Origin: Candidatus Termititenax aidoneus | GTDB taxonomy: Bacteria > Margulisbacteria > Termititenacia > Termititenacales > Termititenacaceae | Length of the DNA stretch: 41,883 nucleotides | NCBI GenBank assembly: GCA_003864455.1 | Contig: BGZN01000013.1 | Span: forward strand, 1 to 41,883 | Direction: 5' to 3' | Part shown: positions 15,005-23,915 of the stretch, one piece after another | How positions within the stretch are numbered: the first letter of the stretch is position 1 | Layout of the letters: each line of letters opens with the position of its first letter | Notes under the pieces: model-generated | Databases searched by the model: none | The model's input: the letters and a program-made list of their open reading frames with translations, nothing else | Told to the model about the DNA's origin: nothing | Program-made: the position numbers and the translations under genes

Positions 15005-17299
15005 TTAGGCCGTCGCTAGTTTTTTGCGGCGGGTGCGGGTAGTTTTTTTCTCGGGCGTAAAAGTTAATTCCTGGTCCTGCAGGCCGATGCTCACTTTGCT
15101 GTTCTCCGCAATCTCGCGGGAAAGCAATTTGTCGGCCAGCGCGTTTTCCACCTGATCTTGAATGATGCGCCGCAACGGACGCGCGCCCTGATTTTCCACA
15201 AAACCTTTTTCCACCAAAAAACTCGCCGCCGCGTCGGAAAGCTCCAGCGCCATATTGTGATTGGCCAGGCGTTTGTTCAAATCCGCCAGCATAATACGGA
15301 CGATCTTTTGCAAATCATCTTTGTCCAGCATGCGAAAAACTATCGTGTCGTCCAGGCGGTTTAAAAATTCCGGCGGAAAAGCATTTTTCAATTCATTCAT
15401 CACGGTTTCTTTGATTTTTTCGTAACTTCTTTTGCTGCGGTCATCGCCGGCAATAAAACCAAAAGTTGTGTCTTTTTTCAGCGCCTGCGTGCCGACATTG
15501 GAAGTCATGATCACAATGGTGTTTTTGAAATCCACCTTGCGGCCGTTGCTGTCCGTCAAAACCCCATCGTCCATGATTTGCAGGAGAATATTGTGCACTT
15601 CCGTCGCGGCTTTTTCAATCTCGTCAAAAAGCACCACCGAGTACGGACGGCGGCGTACCGGTTCGGTCAACTGACCGCCCTCGTCGTGGCCGATGTAGCC
15701 GGGCGGCGCGCCGACCAACCGCGACACCGTGTGTTTTTCCGTGTACTCGGACATGTCGATGCGCACCATATTTTCCTGCTGGCCAAACATAAATTCCGCC
15801 AGCGCTTTGGCCAACTCGGTTTTGCCCATGCCTGACGCGCCGAGAAAAATAAAAGAGCCAATCGGCCGCTTGGGGTCTTTGAGTCCAGCCTTGCCGCGCT
15901 TGATCGCTTTGACCAAAGCGGAAATCGCCTCGTCCTGGCCGATGATGCGTTTTTTTAATTCTGTTTCCATAGCCAGCAGACGCTCAGCCTCATTTTTGGA
16001 AACCTGTGTAACCGGAATGCCTTTCCAGAGCGCCACAATCTCGGCAATATCCTCGGCGCTGACCACAGCTTTTTTGCCTTTGAGTATCACCCGCGCCGCC
16101 GCTTCGTCGATCAGGTCTATCGCCTTGTCGGGCAACTGGCGGTCAGTGATATAGCGCACCGAGAGGCTCACCGCCGCTTCCAGCGACTCCGGCGAAAATT
16201 TCACCTCGTGATATTCCTCATAACGGCCGATAATGCCCTGCAAGATTTTTAAGGTTTCCTCGCTGCTCGGCGGATCGACCAGCACGGACTGAAAACGCCG
16301 CTCCAGCGCGGAATCGTCTTCTATATATTTGCGGTATTCATCGAGCGTCGTCGCGCCGATGATTTGCACTTCGCCGCGCGCCATAGCCGGTTTGAACATA
16401 TTGGCCACATCGAGCGAGCCTTCGGTAGAGCCGGTGCCGACCATAGTGTGCAGTTCATCGACAAACATAATCACATTACCGGCTTTTTTGACCTCGGCCA
16501 GCAGTTTTTTCATGCGGTCTTCAAATTCGCCGCGGTATTTAGTGCCGGCGACTATCAAACCCAAATCCAGAGTTACCACACGCTTGCTGATCAGATTTTT
16601 TGGCACTTCTTTGCGCAAAATGCGCTGCGCCAGGCCTTCGACAATGGCGGTTTTGCCCACGCCGGCGTCGCCGGTCAAGACCGGGTTATTTTTGGTGCGG
16701 CGGCTCAAGATCTGCACGATGCGCTCGATCTCGCGCTCGCGGCCGACCACCGGATCAAGTTTATTATTCATGGCCAGATTGGTCAGGTCGCGCGCAAATT
16801 CATTGAGCAGCGGAGTGTCCGCGGGCTTTTTGTACTCCGTGCCGGTAGTCTTGACCTCCGGCCCCAGCAGACTGAGTATGGCGTTTTTCGCGGCCAGTAA
16901 AGCGACATTGCGCGCGCCCAACACTTTGGCCACCACGCTGTCCGGATCGCGCAGCAGCGCCATGAAAAGATGCTCCACGCTGACCGAAGAATGTCCCAAC
17001 TGCCGCGCTTCTTCCCAGGCGTAGCCGAGAGCGCGCTTGACTTGCGGTGTAAACGGAATATTGTCCGGCACGACCGGCTTGGCTTTGCTGGAAATTATTT
17101 CCTCCAAATCGTCGATCAACTCGTCGCGGTTGACATTTATTTTGGCCAGCACTTTGTTGATGATGTCGTTTTTGTCGGCAGACTCCAGCAGGGACAGCAG
17201 CAAATGGTCAGTGCCGAGCGAATCGCTGGAAAACTCCCGCGCCGTTTCCTGCGCGGCAATGATGATCTGTATGGCTTTTTCTGTGAATCTCGAAAACAT
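15005..17299 (-). CDS. clpC: ClpC-type AAA+ unfoldase without the usual middle domain
   Basis: A 764-aa Clp ATPase. The N-domain (residues 1-145, two Clp_N repeats, [12 protein letters not shown]) is followed by AAA-1 with Walker [17 protein letters not shown] and AAA-2 with Walker [25 protein letters not shown] loop in AAA-2 fits the ClpP-docking tripeptide. In ClpC a coiled-coil/UVR middle domain separates AAA-1 from the second linker; here [25 protein letters not shown] runs straight on, so that domain is missing, as in ClpA. MecA-like adaptor control is then unlikely. An extended -10 lies at 17328-17333 and a GGGGGAG site precedes the ATG. Confidence 0.9.
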   Translation of the reverse strand: MFSRFTEKAIQIIIAAQETAREFSSDSLGTDHLLLSLLESADKNDIINKVLAKINVNRDELIDDLEEIISSKAKPVVPDNIPFTPQVKRALGYAWEEARQLGHSSVSVEHLFMALLRDPDSVVAKVLGARNVALLAAKNAILSLLGPEVKTTGTEYKKPADTPLLNEFARDLTNLAMNNKLDPVVGREREIERIVQILSRRTKNNPVLTGDAGVGKTAIVEGLAQRILRKEVPKNLISKRVVTLDLGLIVAGTKYRGEFEDRMKKLLAEVKKAGNVIMFVDELHTMVGTGSTEGSLDVANMFKPAMARGEVQIIGATTLDEYRKYIEDDSALERRFQSVLVDPPSSEETLKILQGIIGRYEEYHEVKFSPESLEAAVSLSVRYITDRQLPDKAIDLIDEAAARVILKGKKAVVSAEDIAEIVALWKGIPVTQVSKNEAERLLAMETELKKRIIGQDEAISALVKAIKRGKAGLKDPKRPIGSFIFLGASGMGKTELAKALAEFMFGQQENMVRIDMSEYTEKHTVSRLVGAPPGYIGHDEGGQLTEPVRRRPYSVVLFDEIEKAATEVHNILLQIMDDGVLTDSNGRKVDFKNTIVIMTSNVGTQALKKDTTFGFIAGDDRSKRSYEKIKETVMNELKNAFPPEFLNRLDDTIVFRMLDKDDLQKIVRIMLADLNKRLANHNMALELSDAAASFLVEKGFVENQGARPLRRIIQDQVENALADKLLSREIAENSKVSIGLQDQELTFTPEKKTTRTRRKKLATA

Positions 17300-17327
17300 T
17301 TACTCCCCCGAAAAAAGACTTCTTATT

Positions 17328-17333
17328 ATTATA
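17328..17333 (-). promoter_or_regulatory. Extended -10 box of clpC
   Basis: Minus strand TGCTATAAT between the stop of the GNAT-fusion gene (17341) and clpC. The leader is about 20 nt and contains a normal ribosome site. No CIRCE-like or CtsR-like repeats are visible. Confidence 0.5.
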
Positions 17334-17340
17334 GCATAAT

Positions 17341-18612
17341 CTAAAATGTTACCGCATATTTTTTCACCAAGCGGTACGGATTGTAAGAAAGCTTGGATTT
17401 ACGCAGCCCCGCAATTCCCAAATCCTGCTCGCGGTTGATAAAAGTATACCTGCCGGACAGCGCCTGGCCGAGATAGTTGTTCATAAACTGCGCGACGCCG
17501 TCATAATTTTCATCAATTAATTCAAAATGTACGATTGCCGTGCGCGGATTTAACTCGCTGTACAAAAGCAGGCCGATCTCGGCGCGGCCGATTTTGACCA
17601 AAAAACCCTGATAAAGATTTTGCTCCAGACCCAGTTTCAAAACTTCCAGGGAAATCACGCCGACCTGCATGGCGGCAAATCTTTTTTCGGCAAAATTCAA
17701 AAACATTTCTTTTAATTCCGGCCGGTACGGGATTATCTCCGCCGGAGAATTATTGCGCAAGAATTTTTTTAAGCGGTTGCGTTTATCGGCAAAACGCGCG
17801 CCGCCGTACGCGGCAAAATCGCTGACTTTGTACAAATAATCAAAATTAGCGCGGTCTTCCTGAAATTTTAATTTCGGCGCGCCGGAATATTTATGCAGCA
17901 AATAGCAGACTTGCGCGTTCACGTAAGCTAGCTGGTGTATATTCAGCTCGCGCAGACGGGCAAAATATTTATCCAGCGCGGCGTCGGGAAGACTGCGGTA
18001 CGGGCAAACCACGCCAAAAGGTTCTTCGGCCAAAGGATAGGCCGCCAGAAACAAAAAATCAGCTATCTCCAAAAAATAAATATTCTCGGCGTAAGTCCAA
18101 GTTTTTTCATTGGCCGCGGAAAACTCGCTGCCCATAAAATTGCGGCCGAGGACAATATCCTGTTCATATTTTCGCAGGAGTTTTTCCTCCGTGCCGTAGC
18201 GCACCAGATCGGCCGGTTTGGTGAAAAGCAAAGCCGCGCAGCGCGCCGGTTCGCAAGCCTGGCACTCCGGATCGTTGTGGTCAACAAACGGCGGATAAGC
18301 CGTGCGGACAAAGCCGAGTTTTTCAAAAAACTCCGGAATAATAGTCAGCGCGTAGATTTCGCGCGCCGTGTTTTCATACAGAGCAAAATGCGTCAGCGCG
18401 CGGCCATATTTTTTGCCGCGGTGTTCGGGCAAAATCTCCAAATAACCCAATTCGTATTGTCCGGTGTCGTGCCTGAGTATTTGCGTCCAGCCAACGATTG
18501 TGTTGTCCGAATACAGCACATAGGTTTTATCGACCGCGGTTTCTTTTTCCAGCCAGCCGATTGCGGGCGGCAGATTTTCTCCGCCGCGAAATATTTTTAC
18601 CCCCAGCGTCAT
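17341..18612 (-). CDS. GNAT acetyltransferase fused to a DUF2156-like domain
   Basis: A 423-aa two-domain protein. Residues ~20-110 form a GNAT fold with the acetyl-CoA loop EILPEHRGKKYGRALTHFAL and a late EFFEKLGFVRT. A Cys cluster (DPECQACEPARCAALLF) follows. The C-terminal ~280 residues resemble the DUF2156/aminoacyl-transferase-like family: FLFLAAYPL, RLKKFLRNNSPAEI and the closing FINREQDLGIAGLRKSKLSYNPYRLVKKY. Such proteins may transfer acyl or aminoacyl groups, but the substrate is unknown. The ATG directly follows the ilvD stop (TAAATG), so the two are co-translated; the link to branched-chain amino acid synthesis is unexplained. Confidence 0.72.
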   Translation of the reverse strand: MTLGVKIFRGGENLPPAIGWLEKETAVDKTYVLYSDNTIVGWTQILRHDTGQYELGYLEILPEHRGKKYGRALTHFALYENTAREIYALTIIPEFFEKLGFVRTAYPPFVDHNDPECQACEPARCAALLFTKPADLVRYGTEEKLLRKYEQDIVLGRNFMGSEFSAANEKTWTYAENIYFLEIADFLFLAAYPLAEEPFGVVCPYRSLPDAALDKYFARLRELNIHQLAYVNAQVCYLLHKYSGAPKLKFQEDRANFDYLYKVSDFAAYGGARFADKRNRLKKFLRNNSPAEIIPYRPELKEMFLNFAEKRFAAMQVGVISLEVLKLGLEQNLYQGFLVKIGRAEIGLLLYSELNPRTAIVHFELIDENYDGVAQFMNNYLGQALSGRYTFINREQDLGIAGLRKSKLSYNPYRLVKKYAVTF

Positions 18613-20271
18613 TTATTGCACGACCGCGCCTAAATTCGCCGATGTTACCAGTTTGGCATAACGCGCCATGTAGCCGGTCTTGATTTTCGGCTCGGGCTTT
18701 TGCCAGGCCTGGCGGCGCTTTTCCATTTCCGCCGCGGAAATTCGCGCGTTGAGCGTTTTCCCGGGAATATCGATCTCGATAATATCGCCGTCTTTGAGTA
18801 AAGCGATCTCGCCGCCGGCCATAGCCTCGGGAGAAATATGGCCAATCGACGCGCCGCGCGTCGCGCCGGAAAAACGGCCGTCGGTGATCAGCGCCACATC
18901 TTTGTCCAAACCCATGCCGGCAATAGTCGAAGTCGGCAGCAGCATTTCACGCATGCCCGGACCACCTTTGGGACCCTCGTAACGGATCACCACCACATCG
19001 CCTTTTTTGATTTTGCCGCCGGTGATCGCTTGATAAGCCGCGTCCTCGCTGTCAAAAACCCGCGCCGGACCGCTGTGCCGGAGCATCTCGGGAGCGACAG
19101 CCGATTGTTTCACAACCGCGCCGTCACGGGCAATATTGCCAAAAAGCGCGGCCAGGCCACCCTGCTCATGATAAGGTTTGTCGATAGGCGCAATAACTTT
19201 GTGATCCAGCGCCGGCCGGTCTTGATAATTTTCGGCGATAGTTTGGCCGGTCACTGTCAGCAAATCTTTATGCAAAATATTTTTCTTATCCAGCTCGTTC
19301 AGCACGGCCATTACACCGCCGGCGCGGTCGAGGTCTTCCAGATGGTCGGGGCCGGCCGGCGCGATATTGCAAAGATGCGCGACTTTTTCCGAAACCTCAT
19401 TGATCAGATGCAAAGTAATTTCCACGCCGGCCTCATAAGCGATAGCCGGCAAATGCAGCGCGGAGTTTGTCGAACAGCCGAGCGCCATGTCCAGCGCCAG
19501 CGCGTTGTCAAACGCTTCTTTTTTTAAGATGTCGCGGATTTTCAGGTCTTTTTTGACCAGGGATACAATTTGTTTTCCGGCCTGACGCGCCAACTCGACA
19601 CGCCGCGGACTCACAGCCGGAACTGTGCCGTTGCCCGGCAAAGCCAGACCCAGAGCCTCGCACAAACAATTCATGGAATTGGCCGTGAACATGCCGGAGC
19701 AAGAACCCGGCCCGGGGCAGGCCGCGCACTCGATAGCGTGAAATTCTTGCGCCGAAATCAGCCCTTGATTAAATTTGCCGACCGCTTCAAACACGGAATT
19801 CAAATCCAGTTTTTGGCCGCCGTGTTCGCCGGTCAGCATCGGCCCGCCGGACAAAACTATAGTCGGGATATTGAGCCGGCAAGCGCCCATAATCATACCC
19901 GGCACGATTTTATCGCAATTGGGCAGGAGAACTATCGCGTCAAAACAATGCGCCTTGCCCATAGTTTCGACAGAGTCCGCGATCAATTCACGCGAACCCA
20001 GCGAATATTTCATGCCCTCGTGTCCCATGGCAATGCCGTCGCAGACGCCGATCATGCCAAACTCCAGAGGCACGCCACCGGCTTTGACGATCTCCTCTTT
20101 GACCGCCGCAGCCAGTTCATTCAAATGCACATGGCCGGGGATAATATTAGTGTAAGCGTTGGCCACGCCGATAAACGGCTTCTGAAAATCCCCGTCCTGC
20201 AAGCCGGCCGCGCGCAGTAAAGCGCGGTGCGCCGCCCGAGCCGGACCCTGTTTCACATTGTCTGAATGCAT
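18613..20271 (-). CDS. ilvD: Dihydroxy-acid dehydratase
   Basis: IlvD dehydrates 2,3-dihydroxy-3-methyl acids in isoleucine, valine and pantothenate synthesis, using an Fe-S cluster and Mg. The 552-aa length is typical. Signatures: [29 protein letters not shown], the cluster-region [37 protein letters not shown] and the C-terminal [18 protein letters not shown]. The ATG at 20271 is preceded by GAGGAG; the longer in-frame extension to 20322 has no homology. No other ilv genes are in the window. Confidence 0.95.
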   Translation of the reverse strand: MHSDNVKQGPARAAHRALLRAAGLQDGDFQKPFIGVANAYTNIIPGHVHLNELAAAVKEEIVKAGGVPLEFGMIGVCDGIAMGHEGMKYSLGSRELIADSVETMGKAHCFDAIVLLPNCDKIVPGMIMGACRLNIPTIVLSGGPMLTGEHGGQKLDLNSVFEAVGKFNQGLISAQEFHAIECAACPGPGSCSGMFTANSMNCLCEALGLALPGNGTVPAVSPRRVELARQAGKQIVSLVKKDLKIRDILKKEAFDNALALDMALGCSTNSALHLPAIAYEAGVEITLHLINEVSEKVAHLCNIAPAGPDHLEDLDRAGGVMAVLNELDKKNILHKDLLTVTGQTIAENYQDRPALDHKVIAPIDKPYHEQGGLAALFGNIARDGAVVKQSAVAPEMLRHSGPARVFDSEDAAYQAITGGKIKKGDVVVIRYEGPKGGPGMREMLLPTSTIAGMGLDKDVALITDGRFSGATRGASIGHISPEAMAGGEIALLKDGDIIEIDIPGKTLNARISAAEMEKRRQAWQKPEPKIKTGYMARYAKLVTSANLGAVVQ

Positions 20272-20342
20272 AAAATCTCCTCTGTCCGCCGAGTTCTCAA
20301 TAATTATCGGCGTATAATACACCGATACGTTAAAAATGAAAA

Positions 20343-20720
20343 TTAACCCCGCCCTTTGCCCAGTTTTTGCAAAACCCGGGACATTACTTTACGGGTCTGT
20401 CTGTCCAGCCGGTTGTAATTTTTGAGCAGGTTAAACTCCGCGGCGCGGCGTTCCGCCCAAGCCGTATTTTTGGGCGGCATCTTGGCCAAATCCTTAAACC
20501 AGTACTCTATCGGCAATCCATAACGCCGGCTCAGCTTGACCAGCGTCGTCAGGCGGGGTAGCCGCCGGCCGTTGTATAAATTGTAAAATATGGAATAATC
20601 CAGATCCAAATCTTGCGCGGTTTCTTCGATGGTTTTGCCGCTTTTTTTCCGCAATTGTTTTAATTTTTGGCTAATCAGATGTTTTAATTCTCTGTCCGTA
20701 ACATCTTTTTCCGCGTCCAT
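20343..20720 (-). CDS. XRE-family HTH regulator, divergent from a tail-collar gene
   Basis: A 125-aa regulator with the HTH domain at about residues 14-75 ([59 protein letters not shown]) and a C-terminal helix ([23 protein letters not shown]). It is paralogous to the regulator at 14625. It starts 132 bp from the divergent tail-collar-like gene, with repeats in between, suggesting local repression. An AAAGG site precedes the ATG. Confidence 0.85.
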   Translation of the reverse strand: MDAEKDVTDRELKHLISQKLKQLRKKSGKTIEETAQDLDLDYSIFYNLYNGRRLPRLTTLVKLSRRYGLPIEYWFKDLAKMPPKNTAWAERRAAEFNLLKNYNRLDRQTRKVMSRVLQKLGKGRG

Positions 20721-20803
20721 AGAGACACAACCTTTCTAAAATTAATATATCTATTCCAAGCGATTATCTTTATAGTATTATCAGATAAAAATTAGTAGCA
20801 TTT

Positions 20804-20823
20804 TGCTATAAATGTGCTATAAT
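20804..20823 (+). promoter_or_regulatory. Promoter -10 with direct repeat, tail-collar gene
   Basis: TGCTATAA occurs twice in a row (20804-20811 and 20815-20822), the second forming an extended -10 (TGCTATAAT, hexamer 20818-20823). The repeats, 11 bp apart on one face of the helix, may be the binding site of the divergent XRE regulator. Confidence 0.45.
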
Positions 20824-20852
20824 TACGGCAACAAATCTAAGGGGGTATTTTT

Positions 20853-21455
20853 ATGGCAAGTAACTACACAGATACAACAGACACGGATTTTACAGGGGTA
20901 GTTGAAGGGGTGGCTTATAATATCGACACCGGCAAGCCGCTTTCGGCCGCGGGCGTGAGGAATGCCCTGCATACCAAAGAAAATGTGGCGAATAAAACAG
21001 TTACTGTAGACAGCAGTTCTACTGACGCGCAATATCCTTCGGCAAAAGCGGTGATGGCCGTTCTGAGCGACAAAGCCAGCAGCAGCATAACCTATAAATC
21101 CAGCGGCGGCAGCAACGCCCTGACCGCCGCTATGCTGCCGAAGCATACACATACTATTTATACCGACGCGACAAAAAATACTAACAGAACTTCCGATAAG
21201 AGTTTGACGGGCAGTTTTGGCGTAGATGACATGATGGTAAATGGTAGTGCGTATTCCGCCGGCGGGATATTGTCTTTGACAGACTACGCCTATGATGCAG
21301 GTTCGGATAACACTAACAAGGGAAAGGAAATGAGCATCGACGCCACACATGAACACACCGGCAACGCCAATAATGACAATAGCACAATTGCGGATACTAA
21401 CACCAGCAATATGCCGGCTTACTATGCGCTGATCTATATTATGAGGGTAAGTTAA
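20853..21455 (+). CDS. Phage tail-collar-like protein
   Basis: A 200-aa protein resembling the C-terminal part of tail fibres. It has the DSSSTDAQYPSAKAVMAVLSDKA motif (residues ~52-75), a collar-type His motif LPKHTHTIY and later ATHEHTGNANNDNSTIA, and ends NMPAYYALIYIMRVS, the usual closing strand of tail-collar proteins. No signal peptide. GGGGGTA precedes the ATG, almost the same leader as the tail-like gene at 14471. No other phage genes are nearby, so this is a domesticated or orphan fibre, or part of a module with its XRE regulator. Confidence 0.8.
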   Translation: MASNYTDTTDTDFTGVVEGVAYNIDTGKPLSAAGVRNALHTKENVANKTVTVDSSSTDAQYPSAKAVMAVLSDKASSSITYKSSGGSNALTAAMLPKHTHTIYTDATKNTNRTSDKSLTGSFGVDDMMVNGSAYSAGGILSLTDYAYDAGSDNTNKGKEMSIDATHEHTGNANNDNSTIADTNTSNMPAYYALIYIMRVS

Positions 21456-21474
21456 AGGCATCTTCCGGCTATGC

Positions 21475-21480
21475 TATAAT
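21475..21480 (+). promoter_or_regulatory. Extended -10 box of rpiB (leaderless)
   Basis: TGCTATAAT followed by 6 nt (TAATTA) and the ATG at 21487. No ribosome site. Confidence 0.55.
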
Positions 21481-21486
21481 TAATTA

Positions 21487-21918
21487 ATGACTAAACTTGT
21501 TCTCGCCGCGGATCACGGCGGATTTGAATTAAAAGAAATTATCAAAAAATTTCTCGCGGAGCTGGGCGGCTATGCTGTCAAGGATATTGGCGCATATTCC
21601 GCGGAGTCCGTGGATTATCCAGAGTACGGACACAAAGCCGCGGCAGCCGTGGCGTCCGGCCAGGCCGAGCGCGGAATAATTTTTTGCGGGACGGGCATCG
21701 GCATATCCATCGCAGCCAATAAGACGGCCGGTATACGCGCCGCCAACTGTGTCAGCGAATACATGGCGGAAATGTCGCGCAGTCACAACGACGCCAATAT
21801 ACTCGCGCTGGGCGGCCGCATCGTCGAGCCGGAGTTGGCCAAAAAAATTGTCAAAATCTGGCTGGACACGCCTTTTGCCGGCGGCCGGCATGAGCGGCGC
21901 GTCAAACAAATCGGCTAA
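21487..21918 (+). CDS. rpiB: Ribose-5-phosphate isomerase B
   Basis: RpiB interconverts ribose-5-phosphate and ribulose-5-phosphate in the pentose phosphate pathway. The 143-aa protein shows LAADHGGFELK at the N-terminus, SVDYPEYGHKAA, the catalytic IIFCGTGIGISIAANK with its Cys, then ANCVSEYMAEMSRSHNDANILALGGR, and ends near RHERRVKQI. All are family hallmarks. It is convergent with the sensor kinase, overlapping by 4 nt. Confidence 0.95.
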   Translation: MTKLVLAADHGGFELKEIIKKFLAELGGYAVKDIGAYSAESVDYPEYGHKAAAAVASGQAERGIIFCGTGIGISIAANKTAGIRAANCVSEYMAEMSRSHNDANILALGGRIVEPELAKKIVKIWLDTPFAGGRHERRVKQIG

Positions 21919-23081
21919 GCTTTTCGGGCGGCCAGCGGAATTTCCAGCGTAAACACCGTGCCTTTGTTTAATTTGGACTGCACAGCGATGCTGCCTTTGT
22001 GTTCTTCGATAATACGATGCACATCGGCCAACCCTAGGCCGTTGCCTTTGACTTTGGTTGTGAAACGCCGCGTGAACATTTTTTTGAGATTGCTTTTGCT
22101 GATGCCGCAGCCGTTGTCGCGTATAGTGATAACCGCCATAGCCCGGTCCTGGGCAGGCGCGGCGCTAATCTCGATCCGCCCTCTGCGCTCCGGCGGCATA
22201 GCCTCGATCGCGTTGAGCAGGAGATTGAGCAAAGCCTGCTGAAAAGCCGGCAGGTCGGCCAGCACCTGCAAATCCGCGGCAATATCCACCGTTATCTGCA
22301 CCGCGGCATTTTGCGCCTGCACTTTGACCAGACTCAAAACTTTTTGCGCGACAGCCGCCAAATCCAGCGGCTGTATTTTAAATTCCGCGCGGCGGGTAAA
22401 ACTCAAAATAGCCTGCACATTGTTTTCCAGATTTTGAATTTCCTCCTTGATAATAGAGCCGTGCTCCGCCCAAAATTTTTGTTTGTCCGGATACATTTCC
22501 GCCAGTTGCGCGAACATTTTGAGCGGAGTCAGCGGATTTTTAATCTGATGCATGATGTCCGAGATAATAGTGTTGGCGACCAGCTCTCTATTGAGCCGCG
22601 CCAGCTCAGCCACGCGCGCGGCGTTTTCGATAGCCACGGCCAGTTGCCCGGCCAAAGCCATTAACAAATCCTCGTCGAGTGCGGCCAGCGGACGTCCCGA
22701 CGGCACATTGTCCACCGCCAGTATGCCCAGCGTTTTGTCGCGCGTCTGCACGGGCACAGTGTAATACTGCTCGGCGTTCAGCATTCTGACCAGATCGCTC
22801 TGGCGGGTCGCCCGCAGGAGCTTGGGTTTGCCGTCGCGGTACAAACGCCCAAAAACAGAAGTGTTTTTGTCGAGAGCGCGGCCAAGTATATTCTGCGGCG
22901 GCGCGCCGCACACGGCCACCGACACCAGCGTGTCATTTTGGTCAATAAAAAGAATGCCCCGGTCGACGCCCACGGCCTCAACGATGAGTTTAATAATATT
23001 GGCGTAAATCTCGCGAGTATTGAGCGTGGAAACAATTATCTGGGAAATCTCGGAAAAGGTCTGCAATTTTCGATTGGCCAT
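21915..23081 (-). CDS. GAF-domain sensor histidine kinase
   Basis: A 388-aa cytoplasmic kinase. Residues ~15-165 are a GAF sensor (GVDRGILFIDQNDTLVSVAV, GILAVDNVPSGRPL). The H-box is SDIMHQIKNPLTPLKMFAQ, followed by N-box LLLNAIEAMP, G1 DNGCGISKSN and G2 GNGLGLADVH. It resembles NtrB/AtoS-like kinases. There is no transmembrane segment and no response regulator nearby, so it is an orphan. I chose the ATG at 23081 (MANRKLQTFSE), as an extended -10 (TGTTATAAT, 23088-23093) ends 6 nt upstream. Confidence 0.87.
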   Translation of the reverse strand: MANRKLQTFSEISQIIVSTLNTREIYANIIKLIVEAVGVDRGILFIDQNDTLVSVAVCGAPPQNILGRALDKNTSVFGRLYRDGKPKLLRATRQSDLVRMLNAEQYYTVPVQTRDKTLGILAVDNVPSGRPLAALDEDLLMALAGQLAVAIENAARVAELARLNRELVANTIISDIMHQIKNPLTPLKMFAQLAEMYPDKQKFWAEHGSIIKEEIQNLENNVQAILSFTRRAEFKIQPLDLAAVAQKVLSLVKVQAQNAAVQITVDIAADLQVLADLPAFQQALLNLLLNAIEAMPPERRGRIEISAAPAQDRAMAVITIRDNGCGISKSNLKKMFTRRFTTKVKGNGLGLADVHRIIEEHKGSIAVQSKLNKGTVFTLEIPLAARKA

Positions 23082-23087
23082 GTGAAA

Positions 23088-23093
23088 ATTATA
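23088..23093 (-). promoter_or_regulatory. Extended -10 box of the sensor kinase (leaderless)
   Basis: Minus strand TGTTATAAT, 6 nt before the ATG at 23081, without a ribosome site. Confidence 0.55.
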
Positions 23094-23190
23094 ACATTCG
23101 TATAATACGAAAACAATTCTTAACAGATATTCTATAATAATTAACATTTGCTTGAATGTATTTTTTTGGTAAATCCAACGATTTTAGCGC

Positions 23191-23307
23191 TTGACAAAAT
23201 AGGAGAATATTATAAAATATATAAGAAATAATTATTTTATAATTTTATATTGTATTATAAATTATTTCTTGTTATAATTAATCAAATAAACAATTACTTA
23301 TTTGATT
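23191..23307 (+). promoter_or_regulatory. AT-rich promoter region with two perfect inverted repeats
   Basis: Possible promoters: TTGACA (23191-23196) with TAAAAT 16 nt on, and TTGTAT (23250-23255) with TATAAT (23273-23278) 17 nt on. An 11-bp inverted repeat AAGAAATAATT/AATTATTTCTT has arms at 23223-23233 and 23260-23270. A second, AATCAAATAA/TTATTTGATT, is at 23280-23289 and 23298-23307, over the expected start of transcription. These are likely operator sites for the small RHH protein that follows. Confidence 0.5.
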
Positions 23308-23329
23308 AAGTAAAGAAAGCGAGCGGGTT

Positions 23330-23560
23330 ATGAGCAAAATTTTGTATGTCAGCGATGAGCTGCATCAGAGTTTGAAATTTTTGGCGACGAAGCTGGGAAT
23401 CACGATGCAGAACGCCGCCGACGAAGCCGTGCAGGAATGGATACGGTCGCGGGAGCGCGAGGAAAAACAAAAAGAAATATTGCTGGGGCGCATTGAGCAA
23501 AAACTCAGCGCTGACGAGCGAAGGCTGCTGGAAGCCCTGCTCAAAAACCAAAACCATTAG
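23330..23560 (+). CDS. Small ribbon-helix-helix-like protein
   Basis: A 76-aa protein. The first half, ILYVSDELHQSLKFLATKLGITMQNAADEAVQEWI, has the strand-helix-helix pattern of CopG/Arc-type DNA-binding proteins. The second half is a charged helix (SREREEKQKEILLGRIEQKL). No toxin partner follows directly; the gene ends in two hairpins. With inverted repeats in its own promoter it is probably autoregulated. The ribosome site is weak (GCGGG). It could be an orphan antitoxin or a stand-alone regulator. Confidence 0.6.
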   Translation: MSKILYVSDELHQSLKFLATKLGITMQNAADEAVQEWIRSREREEKQKEILLGRIEQKLSADERRLLEALLKNQNH

Positions 23561-23562
23561 CT

Positions 23563-23590
23563 TATCCTTTTTTCGGGGGGAAAAAGGATA
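23563..23590. terminator. Hairpin directly after the RHH gene
   Basis: TATCCTTTTT and AAAAAGGATA form a 10-bp stem around an 8-nt loop ending in a G run. It lacks its own T-tract but precedes a classical terminator by a few bases, so the two hairpins are in tandem. Confidence 0.45.
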
Positions 23591-23595
23591 AAAAT

Positions 23596-23627
23596 AAAAA
23601 GCCGGTCCGTGTGGCCGGCTTTTTTTT
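23596..23627. terminator. Rho-independent terminator
   Basis: Stem AAAAAGCCGG/CCGGCTTTTT (23596-23605 with 23615-23624) with a 9-nt loop, followed by T to 23627. The flanking A/T tracts would let it work in both directions. It separates the RHH gene from the VapBC-like pair. Confidence 0.85.
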
Positions 23628-23669
23628 AGCTCCGGCCAGAGTATTTTTGTCCCCAAGCAAAGGCAAATG

Positions 23670-23686
23670 TTGTATAATTGATACAA
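23670..23686 (+). promoter_or_regulatory. Operator-like repeat over the -10 of the VapBC-like operon
   Basis: Inverted repeat TTGTAT-AATTG-ATACAA contains the -10 TATAAT (23673-23678). This fits autorepression by the antitoxin complex. No good -35 is visible. Confidence 0.5.
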
Positions 23687-23711
23687 AGCAGAAGCCGCGG
23701 AGGTGTTTTGT

Positions 23712-23915
23712 ATGCAAGCATATGAATTTAGTTCCACAGTAGACGATGGAGTAATTCATATCCCCGAACAATATAAAGACAAACTTTCCTCTTTTGTTAA
23801 GGTAATCGTTTTTTCCAATTCAATGGCTGACCGCGCCGTCAAAAAGAATTTTTCGGCGCTGAAATTGCAAACTAAAGGCTTTAAATTTAATCGGGAAGAA
23901 GCTAATGAAAGATAA
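23712..23915 (+). CDS. VapB-like antitoxin
   Basis: A 67-aa protein starting MQAYEFSSTVDDGVIHIPEQYKD, an AbrB/VapB-like beta strand start (strand, turn, VIHIPEQY), followed by a basic, less ordered tail that would bind the toxin. The ATG at 23712 has a GGAGGTG site; the in-frame GTG at 23703 overlaps that site. It overlaps the PIN toxin by 11 nt, the standard antitoxin-first order. The call rests mostly on that context. Confidence 0.7.
   Translation: MQAYEFSSTVDDGVIHIPEQYKDKLSSFVKVIVFSNSMADRAVKKNFSALKLQTKGFKFNREEANER

Noticed and set aside
9216-21455. Prophage
   Set aside because: Only fibre-like genes and XRE regulators are present; no capsid, portal, terminase, integrase or lysis genes, and housekeeping genes are interspersed.
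20823-21461. 212-codon minus-strand frame opposite the tail-collar-like gene
   Set aside because: Shadow frame; the plus-strand gene has a good ribosome site and recognisable collar motifs.
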